64,000 nucleotides of DNA from Streptomyces formicae (GTDB taxonomy: Bacteria; Actinomycetota; Actinomycetes; Streptomycetales; Streptomycetaceae), in the NCBI RefSeq assembly GCF_002556545.1, contig NZ_CP022685.1, positions 3,691,001 through 3,755,000 on the forward strand, in the 5' to 3' direction. The position numbers and the translations under genes are program-made. The notes under the pieces are model-generated. The model searched no databases. It was given only the letters and a program-made list of their open reading frames with translations, and had not been told where the DNA came from. Shown here piece by piece: positions 54,673 through 64,000 of the stretch (position 1 is the first letter of the stretch; every line of letters begins with the position of its first letter).

Positions 54673-55362
54673 TCAGCTCGGTCCGGCCTTGTAACCGACG
54701 CCACGGACGGTCACCACGATCTCCGGCCGCTCAGGGTCCCGCTCGACCTTCGAGCGCAACCGCTGGACGTGCACGTTCACCAGGCGGGTGTCCGCCGCGT
54801 GCCGATAGCCCCAGACCTGCTCGAGCAGCACCTCACGCGTGAACACCTGCCACGGCTTGCGGGCCAGCGCGACCAGGAGGTCGAACTCCAGCGGCGTCAG
54901 CGCGATCGACTGCCCGTCCCGCTTCACGGAGTGCCCCGCCACGTCGATGACCAGGTCACCGATGGCCAGCTGCTCCGGCGCGGGCTCCTCCGACCTCCGC
55001 AGCCTGGCCCGGATCCGGGCCACCAGCTCCTTCGGCTTGAACGGCTTGACGATGTAGTCATCCGCCCCCGACTCCAGACCGACCACCACGTCCACGGTGT
55101 CGCTCTTGGCCGTGAGCATCACGATCGGCACCCCGGACTCCGCCCTGATCAGGCGGCACACCTCGATGCCGTCCCGACCGGGAAGCATCAAGTCCAGCAG
55201 CACAAGATCCGGCTTCGCCTCCCGGAAAGCGGCCAGCGCCTTGTCGCCATCAGCTACGAACGACGGCTCAAAACCTTCACCACGCAGCACAATCCCGAGC
55301 ATCTCGGCCAGTGCGGTGTCGTCGTCGACGACAAGGACTCGTCCCTTCATGCCTGACATCAT
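54673..55362 (-). CDS. mtrA: Response regulator MtrA (OmpR family)
   Basis: This protein has 229 residues from ATG 55362; ATG 55350 (MKGRVLVVDDD) is the alternative. The receiver has phospho-acceptor Asp57 in LVLLDLMLPG and the Lys of DYIVKPFKPKEL. The OmpR winged helix ends WGYRHAADTRLVNVHVQRLR. The protein is nearly invariant across Streptomyces and controls development, antibiotic production and cell-division or replication genes. It starts 4 bp after the mtnA stop, so its own promoter and leader must lie inside mtnA's 3' end. A candidate self-binding site lies at 55377-55391. Confidence 0.97.
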   Translation of the reverse strand: MMSGMKGRVLVVDDDTALAEMLGIVLRGEGFEPSFVADGDKALAAFREAKPDLVLLDLMLPGRDGIEVCRLIRAESGVPIVMLTAKSDTVDVVVGLESGADDYIVKPFKPKELVARIRARLRRSEEPAPEQLAIGDLVIDVAGHSVKRDGQSIALTPLEFDLLVALARKPWQVFTREVLLEQVWGYRHAADTRLVNVHVQRLRSKVERDPERPEIVVTVRGVGYKAGPS

Positions 55363-55366
55363 CCCA

Positions 55367-56533
55367 TTAGCTAATCGTTACCTGGCGTGACCTGGCACAC
55401 AGCTCGACAAGGCCCTCTGCTGTCACAGGTGACAGAACGCCCTCTTCCGTGACGATCGCCGTGACCAACTCCGGCGGTGTCACGTCGAATGCGGGGTTGT
55501 ACGCCTGGGTCCCCAGGGGTGCCACCGGAATACCGCCTCCCGCTTCCCTCCCGGTCACCGGCGCGTACGGCACCGTGACCTCCGTCACTTCATGGCCGGA
55601 CCGCAGCTCCACCTCGATGGACGCCCCGTCCGGGGTGGCCGGGTCCACCGTCGTCACCGGCGCCACCACGATGAACGGCACGTGGTGGTACCGCGCGAGC
55701 ACGGCGAGCGGATAGCTCCCCACCTTGTTCGCCACCGAACCGTCGGCCGCGATGCGGTCCGCACCGATCAGCACGGCATCCACCTCCCCCGCCGCGAACA
55801 ACGAACCCGCCGCGTTGTCCGTGAGCAAGGTGTACGCCATTTCGTTGCGCGCCGCCTCATAGGCGGTGAGCCTGGCCCCCTGCAGCAGCGGCCGCGTCTC
55901 GTCCACCCAGAGCCTGCGCAGGCTCCCCTCCCGATGCGCCTTGAGCGCGACCGCGAACGCCGTGCCCTCGCCGCCGGAGACGAGCGCCCCCGTGTTGCAG
56001 TGCGTGAGGATCCGGTGCCCGCCGCCGGGCAACAGCTCGTCGAGCAGCGCCAGACCGTGCGCCGCCATCTCCGCGCTGGCCCTGGCGTCCTCGGCGTGCA
56101 GCGCCCTGGCCGAGGCCAGCGCCGCACCGGCCGCCCGGTCGACACCCTCACCACCGGCTATCGCGGTGCGGTACGCCACCTGCGCCCTGCGCACACCGTA
56201 CGCAAGGTTGACAGCGGTGGGCCGCGCCCCCGCCAGCGCGTCCGCCGCCTCGTCCACGTCGAACCCTCGGACGGCGGCCAGCGCGACGCCGTACGCCCCC
56301 GCGATGCCGAGCAGCGGTGCCCCGCGCACCGCCAGGGTCCTGATCGCCTCCACCAGAGCCGGTGCGTCGGTGCACACCAACTCGCTTTCCTCGCCCGGCA
56401 GCCTGGTCTGGTCGAGGAGGACCAGCACGGGCCCTTCAGGGGGTTCGTCCCAACGGATCGCGGGGATCGCCGGGATCGCCGGGAGCTCGGTCGGCCGTGT
56501 GTGCTCGCTGGATTGCGCGTACTGATCAGCCAT
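55367..56533 (-). CDS. mtnA: S-methyl-5-thioribose-1-phosphate isomerase
   Basis: This protein has 388 residues from ATG 56533. It has the eIF2B-like fold. RTLAVRGAPLLGIAGAYG is the N-terminal substrate motif. ILTHCNTGALVSGG carries the catalytic cysteine and IGADRIAADGSVANKVGSY carries the catalytic aspartate. The N-terminus has a short repeat (PAIPAIPAI). It isomerises 5-methylthioribose-1-phosphate to the ribulose form in methionine salvage. No other salvage gene is near. It is the first gene of the minus-strand run mtnA-mtrA-mtrB-lpqB. Confidence 0.95.
   Translation of the reverse strand: MADQYAQSSEHTRPTELPAIPAIPAIRWDEPPEGPVLVLLDQTRLPGEESELVCTDAPALVEAIRTLAVRGAPLLGIAGAYGVALAAVRGFDVDEAADALAGARPTAVNLAYGVRRAQVAYRTAIAGGEGVDRAAGAALASARALHAEDARASAEMAAHGLALLDELLPGGGHRILTHCNTGALVSGGEGTAFAVALKAHREGSLRRLWVDETRPLLQGARLTAYEAARNEMAYTLLTDNAAGSLFAAGEVDAVLIGADRIAADGSVANKVGSYPLAVLARYHHVPFIVVAPVTTVDPATPDGASIEVELRSGHEVTEVTVPYAPVTGREAGGGIPVAPLGTQAYNPAFDVTPPELVTAIVTEEGVLSPVTAEGLVELCARSRQVTIS
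55377..55391. promoter_or_regulatory. Candidate MtrA binding site upstream of mtrA
   Basis: GTTAC-CTGGC-GTGAC is a direct repeat of GTnAC with a 10-bp period, 15-29 bp before the mtrA start and inside mtnA. Direct GTnAC-type repeats are what I recall for MtrA recognition. It suggests autoregulation. Confidence 0.5.
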
Positions 56534-56673
56534 CCGCCCAGTCTGCCCCGTACCCATCGGACAATTGAAGGTCTCCAGCCCCTACGGCGCCCGGCCCCCG
56601 CGTCGGTGCACCGTGACACGATGGCTGACAACCTGCCGCCGCAACCGCGGACGGGCACCGTGAAGGAGCGACG

Positions 56674-57972
56674 ATGAACGACACTCCGGGCTGGGCCTCG
56701 CCCGGATCTGCCCCCTCCGACGGACCGGACTCCGGCAAGCCGGACTCCGCCGAGCCCACGGACGCCGCCCCGCAGAGCGGCCCGTCCTCGAAGTGGTCCA
56801 AGGAGCAGCCGCCGCCCGCCCAGTGGTCCCCGCCCAGCACCCCGGGCCCGGGCCAGACCCCGCCACCTCCGCCTCCGCCGCCCGCACAGGGCGGCGGCTG
56901 GGGCGGACAGCGCCCCGGCGGTCCCGGCGCCCCGGGAGGCCCCGGTGGCTACCGAGGCTGGGGCGCGTGGCAGGGCCCGCCGCCCGCCGCCAAGCCCGGC
57001 GTCATCCCGCTCCGCCCGCTCGGCGTGGGCGAGATCCTGGACGGCGCGGTGTCCACCATGCGCGCCCACTGGCGCACGGTCCTCGGCATCTCGCTGACGG
57101 TCGCCGTCCTCACGGAAGTCGTCGTCGTCCTCCTCCAGGGCCTCGTCCTGAACGACACCGTCGACACGGACGCCCTGAACGACCCGAGCGCGACCCTCGG
57201 CGAACTGACCCGCGCCATGGGCGACACGATGCTCAGCTCCGGAGTGGTCCTCGGGATCACCTTGCTCGGCACGATCGTCGCGACGGCCCTGCTCACGATG
57301 GTCACCAGCCGCGCCGTGCTCGGTAAGTCGGTGACCACGTCGGAAGCCTGGCAGGACTCCCGGCCCCAGCTCGCCAAGCTCTTCGGCCTGACCCTGCTCA
57401 TCCCGCTCATCGGCGCCGCGGTCGTCGCCATCGGCATCCTGCCCGGCGTACTGATCGCGCTGGCGGGCGCCTCCGAGGCAGGCACCAGCCTCGCCGTACT
57501 CGGCGGTCTGGCCGCGAGCGTCGCCGCCCTCTGGCTCGTGGTCCGCTTCTCGCTCGCCTCGCCCGCGCTGATGCTGGAGAAGCAGGGCGTCAAGAAGTCC
57601 CTCGCCCGCTCGGTCAAGCTCGTCAACGGCTCCTGGTGGCGCGTCTTCGGCATCCAGCTGCTCGCCGCGATCATCGCGAACGTCGTGGCATCGATCATCG
57701 TCATCCCGTTCACGTTCATCGCGGGCGCGCTCAGCGGCGACGGCGTCACGGGCTTCCTCGACAACGCGGGCGAACTGGGCTGGACCTTCCTGATCGTCAG
57801 CGGCATCGGCTCGGTGATCGGCTCCATGCTCACGTTCCCCATCACGGCCGGGGTCACCGTGCTGCTCTACATCGACCAGCGCATCCGCCGCGAGGCCCTC
57901 GACCTCGAACTCGCCCGCGCCGCCGGCCTCCCCGGCCACAGGCCCACCACGCCCGGCACCCCGGGGAGCTGA
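56674..57972 (+). CDS. Proline-rich multi-pass membrane protein (DUF7847-like)
   Basis: This is a 432-residue protein with ATG at 56674 after GGAGCGACG. The first ~110 residues are proline- and glycine-rich, probably disordered and cytosolic. A domain with about six helices follows: IPLRPLGVGEILDGAVSTMRAHWR, then LKSLARSVKLVNGSWWRVFG-like sequence and YIDQRIRREALDLELARAAG at the end. The RPL-x-x-GEILDGA start is shared by many actinobacterial integral membrane proteins linked to glycerophosphodiesterase-type membrane domains (DUF7847). It is the first gene of a five-gene operon. The function is unknown. Confidence 0.85.
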   Translation: MNDTPGWASPGSAPSDGPDSGKPDSAEPTDAAPQSGPSSKWSKEQPPPAQWSPPSTPGPGQTPPPPPPPPAQGGGWGGQRPGGPGAPGGPGGYRGWGAWQGPPPAAKPGVIPLRPLGVGEILDGAVSTMRAHWRTVLGISLTVAVLTEVVVVLLQGLVLNDTVDTDALNDPSATLGELTRAMGDTMLSSGVVLGITLLGTIVATALLTMVTSRAVLGKSVTTSEAWQDSRPQLAKLFGLTLLIPLIGAAVVAIGILPGVLIALAGASEAGTSLAVLGGLAASVAALWLVVRFSLASPALMLEKQGVKKSLARSVKLVNGSWWRVFGIQLLAAIIANVVASIIVIPFTFIAGALSGDGVTGFLDNAGELGWTFLIVSGIGSVIGSMLTFPITAGVTVLLYIDQRIRREALDLELARAAGLPGHRPTTPGTPGS

Positions 57973-57976
57973 TGCG

Positions 57977-58702
57977 GTGACGGCGGCGGGGGCAGTTCTC
58001 ACGAGGCTCGGGGCAGCACCGCTCCTGCCGCGCACCGGCGACGACCCTCCGGTGACGATCCCGCGCGACCCCGCGCGGGAAGCGGCCGAGCGCGAACTGT
58101 CCAAGCCGATGTACCACGAGAACGACCCCAGCCTCTTCCAGCGAGCCCTGAACCGCTTCTGGGGCTGGGTCGAGGACCTGTTCTCCGCCGCCTCGGGGGC
58201 CACCCCGGGCGGCGGATTCGGCCTCCTGGTCATCGTCCTCGCCGTCGTCCTCCTGGCCGCGGCCCTGTGGTGGCGCCTCGGCACCCCGCACCGCACACCC
58301 ACCTCCGCGCCGCCCCTCTTCGACGACCGCCCCCGCAGCGCCGCGGAACACCGCGCGGCCGCCGAGGCACACGCGGCCCAGGGCCACTGGAACCAAGCCC
58401 TCCAGGAACGCATGCGCGCCGTCGTCCGCTCCATGGAGGAGCGCGCCCTGCTGGACGTACGCCCCGGACGCACCGCCGACGAAGCGGCGGCCGAAGCGGG
58501 CCGCACGCTTCCCTCCCACGCCGGTCGACTGCACACCGCCGCCCGGGAGTTCGACGACGTGACGTACGGCGGCCGCACCTCCGACGAACCGGCATACCTG
58601 CGCATCGCCGAACTCGACCGCGACCTCGAACGCACCAAACCGGTCCTGACGAACAGCGCCCACACCACAGCGAGCAGCAGCTCCCAGGGAGCCGCCGAAT
58701 GA
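57977..58702 (+). CDS. DUF4129 domain protein
   Basis: This protein has 241 residues from GTG 57977, 4 bp after the previous stop. An N-terminal amphipathic region is followed by one transmembrane helix (FGLLVIVLAVVLLAAALWW, near 75-95) and a C-terminal DUF4129 domain with AERALLDVRPGRTADEAAAEAG-like and REFDDVTYGGR segments. DUF4129 proteins accompany MoxR ATPases and DUF58 proteins. Their helical C-terminal domain is thought to act in envelope or protease regulation, but the reaction is unknown. It is coupled by ATGA to the next gene. Confidence 0.88.
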   Translation: MTAAGAVLTRLGAAPLLPRTGDDPPVTIPRDPAREAAERELSKPMYHENDPSLFQRALNRFWGWVEDLFSAASGATPGGGFGLLVIVLAVVLLAAALWWRLGTPHRTPTSAPPLFDDRPRSAAEHRAAAEAHAAQGHWNQALQERMRAVVRSMEERALLDVRPGRTADEAAAEAGRTLPSHAGRLHTAAREFDDVTYGGRTSDEPAYLRIAELDRDLERTKPVLTNSAHTTASSSSQGAAE

Positions 58703-59979
58703 CCGGCTCCACCAACTCCACCGGCTCCACCGAGACCGACACCGCACGACAGCCCGGCACACCCCCGCGCCCGGCCACGACCGCAGCCACCGGCACAGCC
58801 GCCGCCTCGACGTCGACCTCGGCCACCCCCCGCCAGCTCTGGACCCGCACCCGCGGCATCGCCCTCGCCCTGGTCGTCCTCCTGGCGGCGGCCGTCGCCA
58901 TCGCCGCGGTCCGCTCCGGCGCCCAGCACGGCCGCCTCGACCCGCGCGCCACCGACCCCTACGGCAGCCGGGCCGTCGCCGAACTCCTCGCCGACCGAGG
59001 CGTATCCACCCGCGTCGTCACCACCGTCGACGAGGCAAGGACCGCGGCCGGACCCGACACGACCCTCCTCGTGGCCAACCCCGACGTCCTCACTAGGCGC
59101 CAGCAGTCCCGCCTGCACGCGGCCACGGCGGACTCCGGCGGACGCACCGTCCTCGTCGCCCCCGGCACCCCCTCGGTCAGCACCCTCGCCCCCGGGGTCA
59201 CCGCGGACGGCGTCCCCAGCACCGACTCCGCGCTCTCCCCCGGCTGCTCCCTGCCCGCGGCCCGCCGCGCGGGCGACGCCGACATGGGCGGCATCCGCTA
59301 CGACGCCCTCGCCCCGGACGCCGAAGCCTGCTACCTCAGCGACGGCCTGCCCAGCCTGCTGCAACTCCCCACCCCCCGTGGAAAGGGCGACACCGTCGTC
59401 CTCGGCGCCCCCGACATCCTCTACAACGACCGCCTCGACCAGCGCGGCAACGCCTCGCTCGCCCTCCAACTCCTGGGCTCACGCCCCCACCTGGTCTGGT
59501 ACCTCCCCTCTCTCTCCGACGACTCCGCCGCCACCGACGACGAACGCCGCGGCTTCTTCGACCTGATCCCCTCCGGCTGGGGCTGGGCCACCCTGCAACT
59601 CACCCTCGCCGCCGCACTCGCCGCCCTGTGGCGCGCACGCCGCCTCGGCCCCCTCGTCCTCGAACGCCTTCCCGTGGCCATCCGCGCCTCCGAAACCGTC
59701 GAAGGCCGCGCCCGCCTCTACCGCAAGGCGAACGCCCGCGACCGCGCGGCCACCGCACTGCGCACCGCCACCCGCAGCCGTCTCGCCCCGCTCGTCGGCG
59801 TCTCCCCCGCCCAGGCGCACGCACCCGAGACCCTGCTCCCCGCGCTCTCCACCCGATTCCCCTCCCCCGACCGAGACCTGCTCCCTCTCCTCTTCGGGCC
59901 GCCTCCCGGCAACGACGCAGCACTCATCGCCCTCGCCGACCAACTCGACGCCCTCGAAAGAGAGGTACGCCATTCATGA
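58699..59979 (+). CDS. DUF4350 domain protein
   Basis: This 426-residue protein starts at an ATG overlapping the previous stop. A threonine/serine-rich N-terminal ~45 residues lead to a membrane helix (IALALVVLLAAAVAIAAV). An extracytoplasmic DUF4350 domain with a Rossmann-like flavor follows (DPYGSRAVAELLADRGVSTRVV, then TTLLVANPDVL). A second helix lies near residue 300, with a cytosolic tail. Paired with MoxR and DUF58 in actinobacteria. It is coupled by ATGA to moxR. The function is unknown. Confidence 0.88.
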   Translation: MTGSTNSTGSTETDTARQPGTPPRPATTAATGTAAASTSTSATPRQLWTRTRGIALALVVLLAAAVAIAAVRSGAQHGRLDPRATDPYGSRAVAELLADRGVSTRVVTTVDEARTAAGPDTTLLVANPDVLTRRQQSRLHAATADSGGRTVLVAPGTPSVSTLAPGVTADGVPSTDSALSPGCSLPAARRAGDADMGGIRYDALAPDAEACYLSDGLPSLLQLPTPRGKGDTVVLGAPDILYNDRLDQRGNASLALQLLGSRPHLVWYLPSLSDDSAATDDERRGFFDLIPSGWGWATLQLTLAAALAALWRARRLGPLVLERLPVAIRASETVEGRARLYRKANARDRAATALRTATRSRLAPLVGVSPAQAHAPETLLPALSTRFPSPDRDLLPLLFGPPPGNDAALIALADQLDALEREVRHS

Positions 59980-60968
59980 TGGACCCGACCACTGACAACG
60001 CCGGGCCCACCGGAGATCCCCGCAGCTCACGCGCTTCCCTCGAAGCCCTGCGCGCCGAGATCTCCAAGGCCGTGGTCGGCCAGGACCCCGCCGTCACCGG
60101 CCTCGTCGTCGCGCTCCTGTGCCGCGGCCACGTCCTCCTCGAAGGCGTCCCCGGCGTCGCGAAGACCCTGCTCGTACGCGCTCTCGCCGCATCCCTCGAA
60201 CTCGACACCAAGCGCGTCCAGTTCACCCCCGACCTGATGCCGAGCGACATCACGGGCTCCCTCGTCTACGACGCCCGCACCACCGAGTTCTCCTTCCAGC
60301 CTGGCCCGGTCTTCACCAACCTCCTGCTGGCCGACGAAATCAACCGCACCCCGCCCAAGACCCAGTCCTCGCTCCTCGAAGCGATGGAGGAACGCCAGGT
60401 CACGGTCGACGGCACCCCGCGCCCCCTCCCCGATCCCTTCCTTGTCGCGGCCACCCAGAACCCGGTGGAGTACGAGGGCACGTACCCCCTCCCCGAGGCC
60501 CAGCTGGACCGCTTCCTGCTCAAGCTGACGGTCCCGCTCCCCTCCCGCCAGGACGAGATCGACGTCCTCACCCGCCACGCCGAGGGCTTCAACCCCCGCG
60601 ACCTGCGCGCCGCGGGCGTACGCCCCGTAGCGGGCCCCGCCGACCTGGAAGCCGCCCGCGCCGCCGTCGCGAAGACCACCGTCTCCCCCGAAATCACCGC
60701 CTACGTCGTGGACATCTGCCGCGCCACCCGCGAATCCCCGTCCCTCACGCTCGGCGTCTCCCCCCGCGGCGCGACGGCCCTGCTCTCCACGGCCCGCGCC
60801 TGGGCCTGGCTCACCGGCCGCGACTACGTCATCCCCGACGACGTGAAGGCCCTGGCCCTCCCCACGCTCCGCCACCGCGTCCAACTGCGCCCCGAGGCCG
60901 AGATGGAGGGCGTCACGGCGGACTCCGTCATCAACGCGATCCTCGCCCAGGTCCCGGTCCCCCGCTGA
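59976..60968 (+). CDS. MoxR-family AAA+ ATPase
   Basis: This protein has 330 residues from ATG 59976; a second ATG follows immediately. Walker A is GVPGVAKT (57-64) and Walker B is LLLADEINRTPPKTQ. Sensor 1 is in VAATQNPVEYEGTYPLPEAQLDRF, cut here as ATQNP and the PEAQLDRF sensor region. The C-terminal helical lid has SPRGATALLSTARAWA. MoxR proteins are chaperone-like ATPases that work with VWA or DUF58 partners to mature or insert complexes. Its stop overlaps the DUF58 start. Confidence 0.94.
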   Translation: MMDPTTDNAGPTGDPRSSRASLEALRAEISKAVVGQDPAVTGLVVALLCRGHVLLEGVPGVAKTLLVRALAASLELDTKRVQFTPDLMPSDITGSLVYDARTTEFSFQPGPVFTNLLLADEINRTPPKTQSSLLEAMEERQVTVDGTPRPLPDPFLVAATQNPVEYEGTYPLPEAQLDRFLLKLTVPLPSRQDEIDVLTRHAEGFNPRDLRAAGVRPVAGPADLEAARAAVAKTTVSPEITAYVVDICRATRESPSLTLGVSPRGATALLSTARAWAWLTGRDYVIPDDVKALALPTLRHRVQLRPEAEMEGVTADSVINAILAQVPVPR

Positions 60969-62278
60969 TGGCCCTCACCGGACGCACCGCCCTCCTGGCG
61001 GCCATCGGCAGCCTCCCCGTAGGCATCTGGGCCCCCGGCTGGACCGGCATGCTCGCCGTCAACGCTCCGCTCGCCCTGGCCTGCGCCTGCGACTTCGCCC
61101 TGGCCGCCCCCGTACGCCGACTGCGTCTGACCCGCTCCGGCGACACCTCCGCACGCCTCGGCGAAACCGCCGACGTCGACCTCACCGTCACGAACCCCTC
61201 CGGCCGCCCCCTGCTCGCCGAGCTCCGTGACGCCTGGCCCCCCAGCAGCTGGCAGCCGGGCACCGAGGTCGCCGCGTCCCGACACCGGTCCACGATCCCG
61301 GCCGGCGAGCGCCGCCGTCTCACGACCCGCCTGCGCCCCACCCGCCGCGGCGACCACCACGCCGACCGCGTCACCATCCGCTCGTACGGCCCCCTCGGCC
61401 TCTTCACCCGCCAGGGCAGCCACCAGGTCCCCTGGACCGTCCGCGTCCTGCCCCCGTTCGCCAGCCGGAAGCACCTGCCCTCCAAGCTGGCCCGCCTGCG
61501 CGAACTCGACGGCCGCACCAGCGTGTTGACCCGCGGCCAGGGCACCGAGTTCGACAGCCTCCGCGATTACGTCCCCGGCGACGACACCCGCTCCATCGAC
61601 TGGCGCGCCACCGCCCGCCAGTCCACCGTCGCGGTCCGCACCTGGCGCCCGGAACGCGACCGGCACATCCTTCTGGTCCTCGACACCGGCCGCACCTCGG
61701 CAGGCCGCGTCGGCGACGCCCCGCGTCTCGACGCCTCCATGGACGCGGCACTCCTCCTCGCCGCCCTGGCTTCCCGGGCAGGCGACCGCGTCGACCTTCT
61801 CGCGTACGACCGCCGGGTGCGCGCCCTCGTCCAGGGCCGAGCGGCAGGAGAAGTCCTGCCCTCCCTGGTCAACGCCCTGGCCACGCTCGAACCCGAACTC
61901 ATCGAGACCGACGCCCGTGGCCTCACCGCGACGGCCCTCCGCACGGCCCCCCGCAGCTCCCTCATCGTTCTCCTCACCAGCCTCGACACGGCCCCGGTGG
62001 AAGAGGGGCTGCTCCCCGTACTCTCCCGCCTCACCAAACGCCACACCGTCCTGGTCGCCTCGGTGGCCGACCCGCACATCGAGCAGATGGCCACGTCCCG
62101 CGGCACAACAGAGGCGGTGTACGACGCGGCGGCCGCAGCCCAAGCTCAGTCAGAACGCCACCGCACGGCAGAACAGCTCATGCGCCGAGGCGTAACGGTC
62201 GTGGACGCCACCCCGGACGAGCTTGCCCCGGCACTGGCAGACGCCTACCTGTCCCTCAAAGCCGCAGGCCGTCTCTGA
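60968..62278 (+). CDS. DUF58 domain protein (VWA-like MoxR partner)
   Basis: This protein has 436 residues. Two N-terminal hydrophobic segments lie within residues 5-45. A beta-rich part is followed by the DUF58 signature FDSLRDYVPGDDTRSIDWRATAR near 200, then a von Willebrand A-like fold with ILLVLDTGRTSAG, where the metal-site motif is only partly kept (DxG rather than DxSxS). It is the partner of the MoxR ATPase immediately upstream. It is the last gene of the operon and converges on the rRNA operon terminator 59 bp away. Confidence 0.92.
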   Translation: MALTGRTALLAAIGSLPVGIWAPGWTGMLAVNAPLALACACDFALAAPVRRLRLTRSGDTSARLGETADVDLTVTNPSGRPLLAELRDAWPPSSWQPGTEVAASRHRSTIPAGERRRLTTRLRPTRRGDHHADRVTIRSYGPLGLFTRQGSHQVPWTVRVLPPFASRKHLPSKLARLRELDGRTSVLTRGQGTEFDSLRDYVPGDDTRSIDWRATARQSTVAVRTWRPERDRHILLVLDTGRTSAGRVGDAPRLDASMDAALLLAALASRAGDRVDLLAYDRRVRALVQGRAAGEVLPSLVNALATLEPELIETDARGLTATALRTAPRSSLIVLLTSLDTAPVEEGLLPVLSRLTKRHTVLVASVADPHIEQMATSRGTTEAVYDAAAAAQAQSERHRTAEQLMRRGVTVVDATPDELAPALADAYLSLKAAGRL

Positions 62279-62337
62279 CAGAGAAGAAAAGAGATGCAGA
62301 GGAAGAGCCAGGGAGAGCGAAAGGGCCCGGAACGCAG

Positions 62338-62369
62338 AAAACCCCCGCACCATGTGGTGCGGGGGTTTT
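62338..62369 (-). terminator. rRNA operon terminator
   Basis: Two 15-bp arms (AAAACCCCCGCACCA and TGGTGCGGGGGTTTT) pair perfectly over two bases, 12 bp after 5S rRNA. Transcribed from the minus strand it ends in a U tract, and it is nearly symmetrical, so it may also stop the DUF58 operon. Confidence 0.92.
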
Positions 62370-62380
62370 CCCTAAAAATA

Positions 62381-62499
62381 GTTCGGCGGCGTCCTACTCT
62401 CCCACAGGGTCCCCCCTGCAGTACCATCGGCGCTGTGAGGCTTAGCTTCCGGGTTCGGAATGTAACCGGGCGTTTCCCTCACGCTATGACCACCGAAAC
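62381..62499 (-). rRNA. rrf: 5S ribosomal RNA
   Basis: The minus strand reads GTTTCGGTGGTCATAGCGTG at the 5' end and ends ACGCCGCCGAAC. The internal CCCGGTTACATTCCGAACCC block and the GGGAGAGTAGGACGCC 3' stem are standard actinobacterial 5S features. The ends can pair with each other. The boundaries are accurate to about two bases. Confidence 0.95.
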
Positions 62500-62587
62500 A
62501 CTATGAAACTGTCAACCGGAGCCGTGGCACATGGCTACGACGGTTGTTCGTGGTTTCAGAACCAACACAGTGGACGCGAGCAACTGA

Positions 62588-64000
<1,413 letters not shown>

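Noticed and set aside
62500..62587. Possible tRNA in the 23S-5S spacer
   Set aside because: The 88-bp spacer has no cloverleaf-like arms or T-loop GTTCGA.

Overview
The window is high-G+C actinobacterial DNA. Third codon positions are almost all G or C, GTG starts are frequent, genes are joined by ATGA or GTGA overlaps, and every true gene casts long open shadow frames. The gene content (MtrA-MtrB-LpqB, a 180-kDa-type NAD-glutamate dehydrogenase, long-form HPF, an Rv3235-family protein beside secA) and the order from glutamate dehydrogenase through secA, hpf, lpqB-mtrB-mtrA and mtnA to an rRNA operon match, from memory, the Streptomyces chromosome core (S. coelicolor SCO2999-SCO3020 region). 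I call it Streptomyces sp.; species is not resolved.

Positions 1-31268 form a wall-glycopolymer (teichoic-acid-like or phosphopolysaccharide) region. It has four proteins that fuse a GT2 glycosyltransferase to a TagB/TagF-type CDP-glycerol glycerophosphotransferase (2-1897 partial, 8484-10583, 10733-14242, 28995-31268). It also has a GT4-Stealth fusion, a solo GT2, three multi-pass GT-C-like membrane proteins, a class I methyltransferase, a free-standing beta-rich protein, a GalE epimerase and a TagG/TagH exporter. Together they could make sugar nucleotides, build a phosphodiester-linked polymer and export it. Set inside this region (20370-26487) is a regulatory island: a MacB/FtsX-type ABC exporter, a NarL-type two-component system, and two paralogous ~55-residue single-span membrane proteins flanking that system. 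The exporter and the two-component system share an unusual near-palindromic upstream site.

Positions 31538-42645 hold the large NAD-glutamate dehydrogenase, a DJ-1/PfpI protein, an ATPase-LuxR regulator, a HAD phosphatase, a DUF6912-type protein and an Rv3235-family protein. Positions 42754-56533 are housekeeping: SecA, a GNAT acetyltransferase, a YcaQ/AlkZ-like protein, an orphan NarL-type regulator, HPF, ComF, LpqB, MtrB, MtrA and MtnA. Positions 56674-62278 are a tightly overlapped five-gene operon (membrane protein, DUF4129, DUF4350, MoxR ATPase, DUF58). An rRNA operon enters on the minus strand at the right edge (terminator, 5S, partial 23S).

The observations most worth following up are the shared site at 20263-20280 and 26199-26216, a 115-bp structured element present twice (23934-24048 and 41093-41207), a terminator-like hairpin embedded in antisense coding sequence at 8507-8543, two tandem DnaA boxes upstream of comF, and several perfect inverted repeats in promoter regions. 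I saw no tRNA gene, CRISPR array, transposase or prophage gene.
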